This document shows positions 42,601-51,020 of a stretch of DNA of 64,000 nt, one piece after another (the stretch's first letter is position 1; each line of letters opens with the position of its first letter). This DNA comes from Corydoras sp. C115 (Eukaryota; Chordata; Actinopteri; Siluriformes; Callichthyidae). The position numbers and the translations under genes were made by a program. The stretch is taken from assembly GCA_019802505.1 (NCBI GenBank), contig JAFMOC010000262.1, forward strand, positions 248,001 to 312,000. The letters are read 5' to 3'. The notes under the pieces were generated by a model, which saw nothing but the letters and a program-made list of their open reading frames with translations, did not search any database and had not been told where the DNA came from.

Positions 42601-42935
42601 TGTTTACGCAGTTTTTCTAGCGCCCCAGCCCGGCAACCTCGCTTTTGTTTCCTCTCCCTTCGCCGCCTTCGCCTTTTCCCTGTGGGGATAGTGATCCACG
42701 GGTCTCCCGGACTCCTTGCTATGTCTACCGGTATGTTGTGCGAGTAGAAAAACTCCGCTGTTACACTTAATTTGCACGAAGCTCCTACCTTTAGAAGATC
42801 ATACCGACTGTATGTGTTTTTTGCCTGACAGAAAATGGTGAGAACGAGTGATAAGACATACAAAAACAACACAAAAGTACACCGAAAGTGAGAGCACTGT
42901 GCCGCTGCGTCCGTGCGCGCCGCCATCTTGGATAA
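39619..42935 (-). mobile_element. Rex1/CR1-group non-LTR retrotransposon inserted in D
   Basis: Full or nearly full LINE on the minus strand. The 5' end lies around 42935, just upstream of the ORF ATG (42924-42926). The 3' end has an AT-rich UTR with TGACAATAAAGATATTC and a terminal (TTCTGA)n repeat (39619-39640), a common teleost LINE end. Flanks on both sides are GC-rich D sequence. A clean target duplication is not obvious, which is usual in this group. Confidence 0.85.
39990..42926 (-). CDS. LINE endonuclease-reverse transcriptase, intact 978-aa ORF
   Basis: Uninterrupted 978 aa. N terminus: a hydrophobic run (FVLFLYVLSLVLTIFC, about residues 18-33), then a basic patch (GKRRRRRRERKQKRG, about 83-97). 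APE-type endonuclease at about 115-330 with LTNARSLANK, LITETWL, IIAGDFNHVD and LGQSDHLSL, supplying the catalytic Asn, Glu, Asp and His. RT at about 500-760: KATGPDGI, NDYRPVALT, FVDYSSAFNTI, STGAPQGCVLSPLL, active site VKFADDTTIL. A C-terminal region with LDLHS-like and HHLLELLPSGRRYR blocks follows. Nicks target DNA and copies its RNA there. The intact frame suggests recent or current activity. Confidence 0.9.
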   Translation of the reverse strand: MAARTDAAAQCSHFRCTFVLFLYVLSLVLTIFCQAKNTYSRYDLLKVGASCKLSVTAEFFYSHNIPVDIARSPGDPWITIPTGKRRRRRRERKQKRGCRAGALEKLRKQPHKPPLPSIFLTNARSLANKMDELQLHMATNNIARDSCVLLITETWLHPAIPDSAIELMDRTVQRQDRNIASGKSKGGGLCVYIHNKWCTNTEIVVSHCSPDLEFLTVKCRPFYLPREVTVVMLTVVYIPPDANANSALASLYDNINQQQSQYPDAVHIIAGDFNHVDLKTVLPKFYQHVKCATRGANTLDKVYTNIKLGYKATPLPHLGQSDHLSLFLVPSYTPLRNSNHIKTRTIKTWPKGASEQLQDCFNNTNWEVFEDQDLDMFTDSVLCYIKNCIDTVTVDKHIRVYPNQKPWMTKEVQQLLKERYVAFKSGDRAFYCSARSNLKRGIRKAKEDYKKMIDEHLESNNTRQVWQAVQHLTNFKNNWEITRGNATLAEELNVFFARFEEPQGNDILHPTVNSNTLTVKEEDVRRTLKTINPRKATGPDGITGRVLKDCADQLSGILTRIFNRSLSQSSIPVCLKTSTIVPLPKTPRINSLNDYRPVALTPVVMKCFEKLVRNHILSFLPSNFDPHQFAYRAGRSTEDAVVTALHTTLNHLEQQGSYARLLFVDYSSAFNTIIPHRLMCKLLDLGLPYHTCLWIKDFLTGRRQRVRIGPHTSTAISISTGAPQGCVLSPLLYTLYTHDCTTSYTSNTIVKFADDTTILGLISGNDETAYRDEVERLSLWCTENNLSLNTSKTKELVIDFRKVRKDIKPIFINGDCVERVTNFRFLGINIEEDLTWGVNTKKLAKKAQQRLYFLRTLRNNNIDQRLLVSFYRSTIESILTHGLCVWFSSCTAAQRKELQRIVRSAEKIIGCSLPTLEDLHSSRCLQRAHKIITDNSHPGHHLLELLPSGRRYRAIKTKTNRLRNSFYPTAVRTLNGAL

Positions 42936-45921
42936 TGTTCGGGTTGCGTCCGGTGCTCAGCTTCCACCTCGGTTGACCTGGACTTATTACTATGCGGTGT
43001 TGCTGTGGTACTGGCCCTCTCTTTTTGTGTCCAGGAGGCGGAGAGGGAGGCTGGCAGACAAGGCGAGGTGTCCAGCGTATCACCTGGGTTGCAGTCCAGT
43101 GCTCTGAACAGTAGTCCACCTACTTAAAACAGTCTGCTCTCCACTCTGGACAATGTGCCACCCGCTCCGGACACGGTGCTCTCTGTACTGGACAGTTTGA
43201 AGGCCGCTCAGGAGACACGGGACTCTATGCCGGATACCCAGCATATGTACCAAGACGGTGTGCCGCTCGCGCCCAATCGGGTTCACCTCGGCGTTCACTC
43301 GAGTCACCACTGCGCTCGCATATACTCAGATCACCTTAGCGTCCACTAGGGTCACCTCTGCGTTCACTTGGGTCACCTCGGTGTTCACTTGGGTCACCTC
43401 TGCACTCGCGTCCACTCAGATCACCTCTGCGTCCACTCGGTTCACCTCTGTGGTCGCGTGTACCCCGGTTGCCCCTGAGCCCACGTTAGTCTCTCCTGTA
43501 CCTGAGCCTGCGTTAATCTCTCTGGTACCTGAGCCGGCTTTAGTCTCTCTGGTACCTGAGCCTGCGTTAGTCTCTCCTGTACCTGAGCCCGCGTTAGTCT
43601 CTCCCGCACCTGAGTCCGCGTTGTGCTCTCCCGCACCAGAGTCCGCGTCGAGTTCTCCCGCACCAGAGTCCGCGTCGGGCTCTCCCGCACCAGAGTCCGC
43701 GTCGGGCTCTCCCGCACCAGAGTCCGCGTCGGGCTCTCCCGCACCAGAGTCCGCGTCGGGCTCTCCCGCACCAGAGTCCGCGTCGGGCTCTCCCGCACCA
43801 GAGTCCGCGTTGAGCTCTCCCGCACCAGAGTCCGCGTTGTGCTCTCCCGCACCAGAGTCCGCGTTAAGCTCTCCCGCACCAGAGTCCGCGTTGTGCTCTC
43901 CCACACCAGAGTCCGCGTTAAGCTCTCCCTCACCAGAGTCCGCGTTGTGCTCTCCTGCACCAGAGTCCGCGTTGTGCTCTCCCGCACCAGAGTCTGCGTT
44001 GTGGTCTCCGGTGTCTGGGGGGGGGATCACCCTCAGGGGGTCCGTCGCCCTCGCGCTCACAAAGGGTTACGGCGCCTCCGCGCTCACAAAGGGTCATGTC
44101 GCCCCCGTATCATCAAGGGGTCACGTCACCCTTGCGCTGTCAAAGGTTTACGGTGCTCCCATATCCTCACAGGGTCATGTCTCAAAGGGTCTCGCCGCCG
44201 CCGCGCTCACAAAGGGTTCTTAAGGGATCACGTTGCCCTCGCGCTCTCAAATGCTTACGCCGTTCCCGTATCCTCAAAGAGTCATGTCCCCCTCGCGCTC
44301 TCAAGGGATCACGGCGTCGTCGCGCTCACAAAGAGTCACGCCGCCCCCGCATGCTCAAAGGGTCACGTCCCCCTTGCGCTCTCAAAGGGTCACGGCGTCC
44401 CCGTATCCTGTAGGGGTCACGTCGCCTCCGCATGCACAAAGTGTACCCCGCTTGCCCCTGAGTCCGCGTTGTGCTCTCTCGCACCAGAGTCTGCGTTGAG
44501 CTTTCCCGCACCAGAGTCCGCGTTGAGCTCTCCCGCACCAGAGTCCGCGTTGTGCTCTCCCGCACCAGAGTCCGCGTTAAGCTCTCCCGCACCAGAGTCC
44601 GCGTTGTGCTCTCCCACACCAGAGTCCGCGTTAAGCTCTCCCTCACCAGAGTCCGCGTTGTGCTCTCCTGCACCAGAGTCCGCGTTGTGCTCTCCCGCAC
44701 CAGAGTCTGCGTTGTGGTCTCCGGTGTCTGGGGGGGGATCACCCTCAGGGGGTCCGTCGCCCTCGCGCTCACAAAGGGTTACGGCGCCTCCGCGCTCACA
44801 AAGGGTCATGTCGCCCCCGTATCATCAAGGGGTCACGTCACCCTTGCGCTGTCAAAGGTTTACGGTGCTCCCATATCCTCACAGGGTCATGTCTCAAAGG
44901 GTCTCGCCGCCGCCGCGCTCACAAAGGGTTCTTAAGGGATCACGTTGCCCTCGCGCTCTCAAATGCTTACGCCGTTCCCGTATCCTCAAAGAGTCATGTC
45001 CCCCTCGCGCTCTCAAGGGATCACGGCGTCATCGCGCTCACAAAGAGTCACGCCGCCCCCGCATGCTCAAAGGGTCACGTCCCCCTTGCGCTCTCAAAGG
45101 GTCACGGCGTCCCCGTATCCTGTAGGGGTCACGTCGCCTCCGCATGCACAAAGTGTACCCCGCTTGCCCCTGAGTCCGCGTTGTGCTCTCTCGCACCAGA
45201 GTCTGCGTTGAGCTTTCCCGCACCAGAGTCCGCGTTGAGCTCTCCCGCATCAGAGTCCGCGTTGAGCTCTCCCGCAGCAGAGTCCGCGTTGTGCTCTCCC
45301 GCACCAGAGTCTGCGTTGTGCTCTCCGGTGTCTGGGGGGGTCACCCTCAGGGGGTTCCGTCGCCCTCGCTTTCACAAAGGGTTACAGCGCCGCCGCGCTC
45401 ACAAAGGGTCACGTCGCCCCCACGTCCTCAAGGTGTCACGTCGCCCACGCCCTCTCAAAGCGTCTCGCCGCCGCCGCGCTCACAAAGGGTTCTTAAGGGA
45501 TCACGTTGCCCTTGCGCTCTCAAATGATTATGCCGTTCCCGTATCCTCAAAGAGTCACGTCGCCCTCATGCTCTCAAGGGATCACGGCGTCGTCGCGCTC
45601 ACAAAGGGTCACGCCACCCCCGCATGCTCAAGGGGTCACGCCCCCCTCGTGCTCTCAAAGGGTCATGTCCCCCTTGCGCTCTCAAAGGGTTACGGCGTCC
45701 CCATATCCTGTAGGGGTCACGTCGCCCCCGCATGCACAAAGGGTTGCTGCGCTTACAAGGGGTCACGTCGCCATCCTCGTGCCCTCTAGGAGTCCTCGCC
45801 GACTTTGTGCCATCTTCAGGTCTCGCCGCCATCGCGTCCTCACAGGGACCCGATCCCCCTTTTGTTTTTCTTTTCTTTTTCCCAGGTGCCTTTGCCCCTC
45901 GGTCGTTTTGGGGGGGTGATA
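42936..45921 (+). repeat. element D repeat region with 27-bp minisatellite and ~715-bp higher-order repeat
   Basis: From about 43480 the DNA is a tandem array of TCTCCCGCACCAGAG, TCCGCGTTGAGC (27 bp, 9 aa). This is followed by a second block of CACAAAGGGTCACGTCGCC-type units. The combination repeats as a higher-order unit: the marker GGTGTCTGGGGGGG occurs at about 44014, 44727 and 45328, and CCCCGCTTGCCCCTGAGTCC at about 44447 and 45163. The G-run has 9, 8 and 7 G respectively, so each unit changes frame differently. Ends in the polypurine tract at 45921. Confidence 0.85.
43258..44223 (+). CDS. element D repetitive ORF (Ser/Pro/Ala/Glu repeats)
   Basis: 321 aa. Residues 1-75 are Thr/Ser/Val-rich (TSAFTWVTSVFTWVTSAL), 78-120 are P-E-P-A-L-V-S repeats, 120-255 are about 15 copies of the 9-aa repeat SPAPESALS/SPAPESASG, then a G-run and an Ala/Leu/Lys repeat (GHVTLALSK-type). 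The second and third higher-order units are entered in other frames. No transmembrane, signal or enzyme motif. The similarity of the 9-residue P-A-x-E period to the ACVPAEVRP repeat of copy C may be convergent. Function unknown. Confidence 0.4.
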   Translation: MCRSRPIGFTSAFTRVTTALAYTQITLASTRVTSAFTWVTSVFTWVTSALASTQITSASTRFTSVVACTPVAPEPTLVSPVPEPALISLVPEPALVSLVPEPALVSPVPEPALVSPAPESALCSPAPESASSSPAPESASGSPAPESASGSPAPESASGSPAPESASGSPAPESASGSPAPESALSSPAPESALCSPAPESALSSPAPESALCSPTPESALSSPSPESALCSPAPESALCSPAPESALWSPVSGGGITLRGSVALALTKGYGASALTKGHVAPVSSRGHVTLALSKVYGAPISSQGHVSKGLAAAALTKGS

Positions 45922-46097
45922 TGTCAGGTTGGAAGTGCTAGGCCACTCCCCCGTTTTCTTATTTTCGTTTTTTTGCCGTTTAGGGTTCCCATAGGTAGGG
46001 TCCATCCCCTTGAGCTGGGATTGGGTCCCACCTGATCACATGTGGCCTGCTGACTACACTTAAAGTGTGCATGCGCCCTGAGTCAGCAGACCAGCAT

Positions 46098-46143
<46 letters not shown>

Positions 46144-46146
<3 letters not shown>

Positions 46147-47747
46147 TGGGTTGCAAAAGTATTCATACCCCTTGAACTTTTCCATATTTTGTCACATTAC
46201 AACCACAAACATAAATATATTTCACTGGAATTTAATGTGAAAGACCAACACAAAGTGGTATACAATTGTGAAGTGGAAGGAAAATTATACATGAATCAAC
46301 ATTTTTTTTACAAATAAAAAACTGAAAAGTGCGACGTGCAAAAGTATTCAGCCCCCTTTTCCCTGAGTGCAACCGATTGCATTCAGAAGTTGCCTGATGA
46401 GTGCTAATGACTCAAAAGGGTCCTCCTGTGTGTAATCTAATCTCAGTACAAATACAGCTGCTCCGTGACGGCCTCAGATGTTGGTTAAGAGAATATTGGG
46501 GAGCAAACAGCATCATGAAGTCCAAAGAACACACCAGACAGGTTAGGAATATGGTTTTGGAGAAGTTTAAAGCAGGCTTAGGTTATAAAAAGATTTCCAA
46601 AGCTTTGAACATCTCACGGAGCACTGTTCAATCCATCATCCGGAAATGGAAAGAGTATGGCACCACAGTAAACCTGCCAAGACAAGGCCGTCCACCTAAA
46701 CTTACAGGCCGAACAAGGAGATCACTGATCAGAGAGGCAGCCAAGAGGCCCATGGTGACTCTGGATGAAATGCAGAGAGCCACAGCTCAGGTGGGGGAAA
46801 CTGTCCACAGGACAACAATTAGTCGTGCACTACACAAATGTGGTCTTTATGGAAGAGTGGCAAGGAGAAAGCCATTGTTAAAAGAAAACCATAAGAAGTC
46901 CCGTTTGCAGTTTGCCAGAAGCCATGTTGAGGACACAGCAAACATGTGGAAGAAGGTGCTTTGGTCAGACGAGACCAAAATTGAACTTTTTGGCCACAAT
47001 GCAAAACGCTATGTGTGGCGGAGAAATAACACTGCACATCACTCTGAAAACACCATCCCCACTGTCAAATATGGTGGTGGCAGCATCATGCTCTGGGGGT
47101 GCTTCTCTTCAGCAGGGACCGGGAAGTTGGTCAAAGTTGATGGGAAGATGGATGGAGCCAAATACAGGGCAATCTTGGAAGAAAACCTGTTGGAGTCAGC
47201 AAAAGATTTGAGACTGGGGCGGAGGTTCACCTTCCAGCAGGACAACGACCCTAAACATAAAGCCAGAGCTACAATGGAGTGGTTTAAAAAAAATAATATT
47301 CATGTGTTAGAATGGCCCAGTCAAAGTCCAGACCTAAACCCAATTGAGAATTTGTGGCAAGATCTCAAAACTGCTGTTCACAAACGCTCTCCATCCAATC
47401 TGACTGAGCTTGAGCTGTTTTGCAAGGAGGAATGGGCAAGAATTTCAGTCACTAGATGTGCAAAGCTGGTGGAGACATACCCTAAAAGACTTGCAGCTGT
47501 AATTGCAGCAAAAGGTGGCTCCACAAAGTATTGACTCAGGGGGGCTGAATACTTTTGCACGTCGCACTTTTCAGTTTTTTATTTGTAAAAAAAATGTTGA
47601 TTCATGTATAATTTTCCTTCCACTTCACAATTGTATACCACTTTGTGTTGGTCTTTCACATTAAATTCCAGTGAAATATATTTATGTTTGTGGTTGTAAT
47701 GTGACAAAATATGGAAAAGTTCAAGGGGTATGAATACTTTTGCAACC

Positions 47748-47752
<5 letters not shown>
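46144..47752 (+). mobile_element. Tc1-like DNA transposon with long TIRs
   Basis: Terminal inverted repeats of about 220 bp: left 46144-46366 (CAGTGGGTTGCAAAAGTATTC start), right 47535-47752, its reverse complement with few mismatches. It lies in a (TA)n run, matching the TA target of Tc1/mariner. Inner TIR ends also match (CAGCCCCCTTTTCCCTGAG against CTCAGGGGGGCTG). One intact transposase lies between. Both ends and the enzyme being intact suggests recent activity. Confidence 0.95.
46515..47534 (+). CDS. Tc1-like transposase, intact, 339 aa
   Basis: Start chosen at ATG 46515 (MKSKEHTRQVRNMVL) because it gives the usual Tc1 length; the frame is open further upstream to 46401, in TIR-proximal DNA. 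Residues about 1-110: paired-like DNA-binding region with two helix-turn-helix segments (YKKISKALNISRSTVQSII; LTGRTRRSLIREAAKRP) joined by a GRPPK AT-hook-like motif. Catalytic DDE domain: first Asp in LWSDETKIELFG, second in QQDNDPKHKA, Glu in SPDLNPIENLWQ, the DD34E pattern of Tc1. The Gly-rich box is GGGSIMLWGCFS. Cuts and pastes between TA sites. Confidence 0.93.
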   Translation: MKSKEHTRQVRNMVLEKFKAGLGYKKISKALNISRSTVQSIIRKWKEYGTTVNLPRQGRPPKLTGRTRRSLIREAAKRPMVTLDEMQRATAQVGETVHRTTISRALHKCGLYGRVARRKPLLKENHKKSRLQFARSHVEDTANMWKKVLWSDETKIELFGHNAKRYVWRRNNTAHHSENTIPTVKYGGGSIMLWGCFSSAGTGKLVKVDGKMDGAKYRAILEENLLESAKDLRLGRRFTFQQDNDPKHKARATMEWFKKNNIHVLEWPSQSPDLNPIENLWQDLKTAVHKRSPSNLTELELFCKEEWARISVTRCAKLVETYPKRLAAVIAAKGGSTKY

Positions 47753-47801
<49 letters not shown>

Positions 47802-47984
47802 ATACATTTGTATATATTGCAGTTACATCGGGTGTTTCGTTTATTGGAGTGGTTCGTTTTTTCCCGCTGATTTCAGCATTAAAATCTCCTCTTTGTTTGC
47901 TTACCTGGTCTACTGGCTCGCTTCTTGCACCACACAGCACCACGCAGCGCCGCCATTGGATGGACTGCGCCGCCTGATGTAACA

Positions 47985-48470
47985 TGAAGTCACTCAGTTC
48001 AAGCAGTTCACTCAGGTTCAGTAATGTAAAGCACCAGCTGATTTTAATGTCAGTCTACCTTTAGCTATGAATCACAATCAGTTGCCTTAATTTAGATTTA
48101 GAGTTTACAAAAGACTTTCCACTGCATTTAGTAGCAATAACTCTTCCACAACCTTCAGAGCAACATCACTGTGCTACAGAAAAACAGCACAGGTTCCTGA
48201 TGGACTTCACAACTCCTAAAAGTTCCTGTAATTAAGGAACTTTATTTCCAATATTGAGCAGCCACACACAGGACCTACTCACAAACGTTCTGACCCGTAA
48301 TTCAATAAAAAAGCAGTGTAAAAGTGTTCAAGAAAGACTTGTTGGCAGCAGATACAGAGGCCAGAGCGAGAACTATAGCAGTAACTTCAGTACCAGAACT
48401 AAACCCATTAGAACATTTGTGGAAGAAGCCGAAGAGCCAGATTCACACTGTTCCAAACAACATCTATAAT
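47985..48470. repeat. inverted-repeat partner of 54800-55095, with Tc1 scraps
   Basis: Shares, in reverse orientation, several blocks with 54800-55095: AGCAATAACTCTTCCACAACC, TTCAGAGCAACATCACTGTGC, TACAGAAAAACA, TGAGCAGCCACACACAGGA. At 48395-48450 the sequence resembles the Tc1 remnant seen at 54715 (ACCCATTAGAACATTTGTGG). No gene. Confidence 0.65.
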
Positions 48471-48504
48471 AAAACGTGTAAAGATTGACAAGTGATGATC
48501 TCAC

Positions 48505-48678
48505 CCCAGTATCTTCAGTTTACAGTGTGGATTCTTCAGTCCAGCAGAGAGAAGCTTCACTCCTGAATCGTGTAGTTTATTGTTACTCAGGTTTAGTTCT
48601 ATCAAACTGGAGGATTTTAAACTGAGAACTGAGGACAGAACTAAACAACTTTTTTCTCCTAGATTACAAATGTTCAAC
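48505..48678 (-). CDS. NLR-type LRR exon
   Basis: Intact 174-bp exon, minus strand, between acceptor TTTTACAG and donor GTGAGATC. Reads CNLGEKSCLVLSSVLSLKSS, LIELNLSNNKLHDSGVKLLS, NPHCKLKIL. LRR pattern as in the other exons, with GEKSC where neighbours have TEESC. Part of a four-exon minus-strand series (48505-50198), the best-preserved LRR cluster in the window. Confidence 0.75.
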
Positions 48679-48764
48679 CTGTAAAAGAAATAATGATCCA
48701 TTAGAAAACTGAACAACAGGAAGTCAGTTTTATTAACAAGTAACATTTGGTTTAAAGTTCATTC

Positions 48765-48895
48765 ATTCATTATCTCCCGCTTTATCCTCTATTAGGGTCG
48801 CGGTGGGGTTCCCCATGCCCATCCAGGGGAGAACGTCTCGGGCGCTGGGCAGATAGACCCAGGACAGGGCGCCAATCCATCGCTGGGTATGGTTT
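48765..48895 (-). repeat. SINE 3' fragment (DANA/Mermaid-like)
   Basis: Reverse complement of the tail half of the 14693 SINE: ATTCATTCATTATCTCCCGC, CATCCAGGGGAGAACGTCTC, GGACAGGGCGCCAATCC. The tRNA head is missing. A CA-rich simple sequence follows to about 49050. Confidence 0.75.
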
Positions 48896-49099
48896 AAAGT
48901 TAACTTGTGGTAAAAAACAAAACAAAACACACACACACACACCCAAACACAACAGGGACACGCACACACAGACACACAAATGGGGCACACAAACACACAC
49001 ACACACATAGCGACATGCAGACACAGACAGACAGACAAACATACACACACACCTTTTTAAGTCATTGTGTATGTGTATAAATGTAAGTCAGTAACTCAC

Positions 49100-49285
49100 T
49101 GTAGTTTCTCCAGTTTACATATTGGATCCATCAGTAGATCAGACAGAAGCTTCACCCCTGAATCTGTGATATTATTCTGTTTCAGATTCAGATTTTTGAG
49201 GTTTGATGATGATGATGATGGATTTGTTCTCAGAGCTGAAACTAACGCAGCAACATCTTCATCTGTTATCTCGTTTCTATCCAAA
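49100..49285 (-). CDS. NLR-type LRR exon (second repeat class)
   Basis: 186-bp exon, minus strand, with acceptor CTCTACAG and donor GTGAGTTA. Reads LDRNEITDEDVAALVSALRT, NLKNLNLKQNNITDSGVKLL, DPICKLEKLQ. Belongs to the alternate LRR class (SALRTNPS) that alternates with TEESC-type repeats in fish NLRs. It is 12 bp longer than its siblings through extra Ser codons (a GAT/TCA trinucleotide run near 49205). Confidence 0.75.
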
Positions 49286-49728
49286 CTGTAGAGAGAAAAA
49301 AATGTTTGAAACATCGATTTTTATTGTTCTGGTTCTCCATTTCTTCAATAAAGTTTGACTCTGTGTCTCTGTTTCTAGTGTCTTTTTATCACTCACTGTA
49401 TATAAGAGAGACAATGTGTCCTCATTCAGTCCCATTAAGATAATTTACAGCTAAAAGATGGAATTAAACATGTAGTAGAGACTGGATATAAGGAAGTGTG
49501 ACCTTCAATACCAGACCAGAACCTCTTGGTAACATTAACTCCACCCCCTCCACCTGTATTTATACACAGAGTGAGTGACCCGAACCTCCATCAGAAATAG
49601 CAGGACAGAACTCGAAGTAAGAACAGTAAAGTCAAATACAAGCCTGCTTTGCTTTAAACCCTCTAATTGTTGCTGAGTGAAGGTGATAGAGTTGAATGTT
49701 GCTTTCAGTAACTGAAGAAACATCTCAC

Positions 49729-49902
49729 CTTAGTGTCTCTGGTACAGACTGTAAACGTTGCAGTGCAGCACAGAGATTCTTCACTTCTGAATCGTGCAGA
49801 TTCTTCTCACTAAGTTCCAGTTCTATTGGTCTGAAGCAGTTTGAAGTGAGTACTGAGGACAGAACTGTACAGTTTTCCTCTGATAGATTCAAATCACACA
49901 AC
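49729..49902 (-). CDS. NLR-type LRR exon
   Basis: 174-bp exon, minus strand, with acceptor TCTCTCAG and donor GTGAGATG. Reads CDLNLSEENCTVLSSVLTSN, PIELELSEKNLHDSEVKNLC, RLQSVPETL. More diverged than the others: the GVKLL stretch is EVKNL and the consensus PHCKLK end is replaced, but the frame and splice phases are intact. Confidence 0.7.
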
Positions 49903-50024
49903 CTGAGAGAGAAATGAAGCATCACAACTCTGCTACACATAGGTAAACATTAATACTGTAACACATCAAACAAAGCTCAATAAAGTGTGTGTTGTGTGTG
50001 TGTGTGTGTGTGTGTCTAACTCAC

Positions 50025-50198
50025 TGTAGTTTCTTCAAACTACACTTTGGATCCACCAGTAGATCAAACAGCAGTTTAAATCCTAACCATCTGATTAGAT
50101 TAGAGTTCAGATTCAGTTCTCTCAGGTTTGATGATGGAATTGATCTCAGAGCTGAAAACAGAGACGCACAACCTATGTCTGTGATACAGCCCTCCAAC
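50025..50198 (-). CDS. NLR-type LRR exon (most 5' of minus series)
   Basis: 174-bp exon, minus strand, with acceptor CTCTGCAG and donor GTGAGTTA. Reads LEGCITDIGCASLFSALRSI, NLRELNLNSNLIRWLGFKLL, DPKCSLKKLQ. It is the first LRR exon of the minus-strand series. A NACHT or FISNA exon should lie upstream (beyond 50.2 kb), but only a hAT element, copy C and a Tc1 remnant are found before the plus-strand exons begin. Confidence 0.7.
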
Positions 50199-50253
50199 CT
50201 GCAGAGAGAAGAAGAGATGATCCTTTAATGGCTACAAAAAATATGCTGTAACA

Positions 50254-50793
50254 CAGGCGTGTCGTTAGACCTGGGCTTCCTGGGCTAAAGCCCAGGATGT
50301 TTTGTCAGTAGCCCTGGATCAAATGAGACCAGCTTTCTCTGCCCGTCTGTCCTCCAATAGCGGGACTGTACAATTGAGTCACCGTTGGCTGTTTGTGCTT
50401 CCAAGCTCTGTGTGTGTGAGGGAGACATTTTTTTTTCACCAGCAGCCGAAGTAAAGTTGCCATAATAACTGTATGTTGGCGGTAAAGAACAGCATCTCAG
50501 CTTTCAGAAACAGTCAGAATTTTTCTGATGGCATTGTAGCAGTTACGTTATTTTAAAGCAAAAACTTGTTTAAACTGTCTCATCTACCATCATTTATTAG
50601 AACTGAATGTCCTATCCACTGCTGACATGTTTCATATGTAATTTAATTGTATCCAATATAACTAATGAATGATTAAACAAAATGAATGTAACAAGTTTGG
50701 ACAATGGATAAACACACTCATGAAAGGGCACCTTTTAAAGAGGACAGAGGGATCTGGGCCCCTGATGTTTCAAAACCCTAAAAAATGCCCCTG
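50254..50793. mobile_element. non-autonomous hAT-type DNA element
   Basis: 540 bp flanked by an exact 8-bp direct repeat CTGTAACA (50246-50253, 50794-50801), the target-duplication length of hAT transposons. Ends are CAGGCGTGTC at left and, inverted, CAGGGGCATT at right, a short imperfect TIR of hAT style (CAGxGGC). No transposase frame inside. It sits just upstream of the first LRR exon of the minus series. Confidence 0.7.
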
Positions 50794-51020
50794 CTGTAAC
50801 ATGACACTAAACCACTATCTTTAATAATCACACATTCATAAATTCAATAAAAACTTTTAAGCAATGATTCATTTTAGATTTACAGTCCCCTCCAAAATAC
50901 TTGGAACGGCAAGGCAAATTTTCTTGTTTTTGTTGCTCACTGAAGACCTTTGCATTTAAGACATGAGACAAGAGTTCAGAATCTCAACTTTCCTTTCTAA
51001 ATATGTAAAGTAAATCTGGC

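Larger units (their letters stand above)
37210..47984 (+). mobile_element. element D: unfamiliar LTR element with repeat ORFs, host of LINE and Tc1
   Basis: Two long direct repeats that look like LTRs bracket 38216-45921: the last part of the left repeat (37278-37350 plus 38095-38215) matches the last part of the right repeat (47794-47984), both ending GATGTAACA. A G-rich polypurine tract (TTTTGGGGGGGTGATA) ends at 45921, directly before TGTCAGG. No RT, integrase or protease belongs to D itself; the only enzymes within it belong to the inserted LINE and Tc1. Its own interior is GC-rich, with Pro/Ser/Arg-rich repetitive ORFs. The left LTR lacks its first half, so no target duplication can be shown. 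Confidence 0.55.
45922..47984 (+). repeat. element D right LTR, interrupted by Tc1
   Basis: Starts TGTCAGGTTGGAAG after the polypurine tract and ends TGATGTAACA. Without Tc1 it is about 455 bp: 45922-46143 plus 47753-47984. Contains CACTTAAAGTG near 46058, a (TA)n run that is the Tc1 insertion site, and CAGCATTAAAATC near 47875 as a possible polyadenylation signal. Confidence 0.65.

Noticed and set aside
43480..44010. 27-bp repeat array as a CRISPR array
   Set aside because: Units are directly contiguous with no unique spacers, the context is a fish genome and there are no cas genes.
46401..46514. Transposase start at 46401 (377 aa)
   Set aside because: The extra 38 codons lie next to the TIR, have no transposase similarity, and the ATG at 46515 gives the standard Tc1 length.
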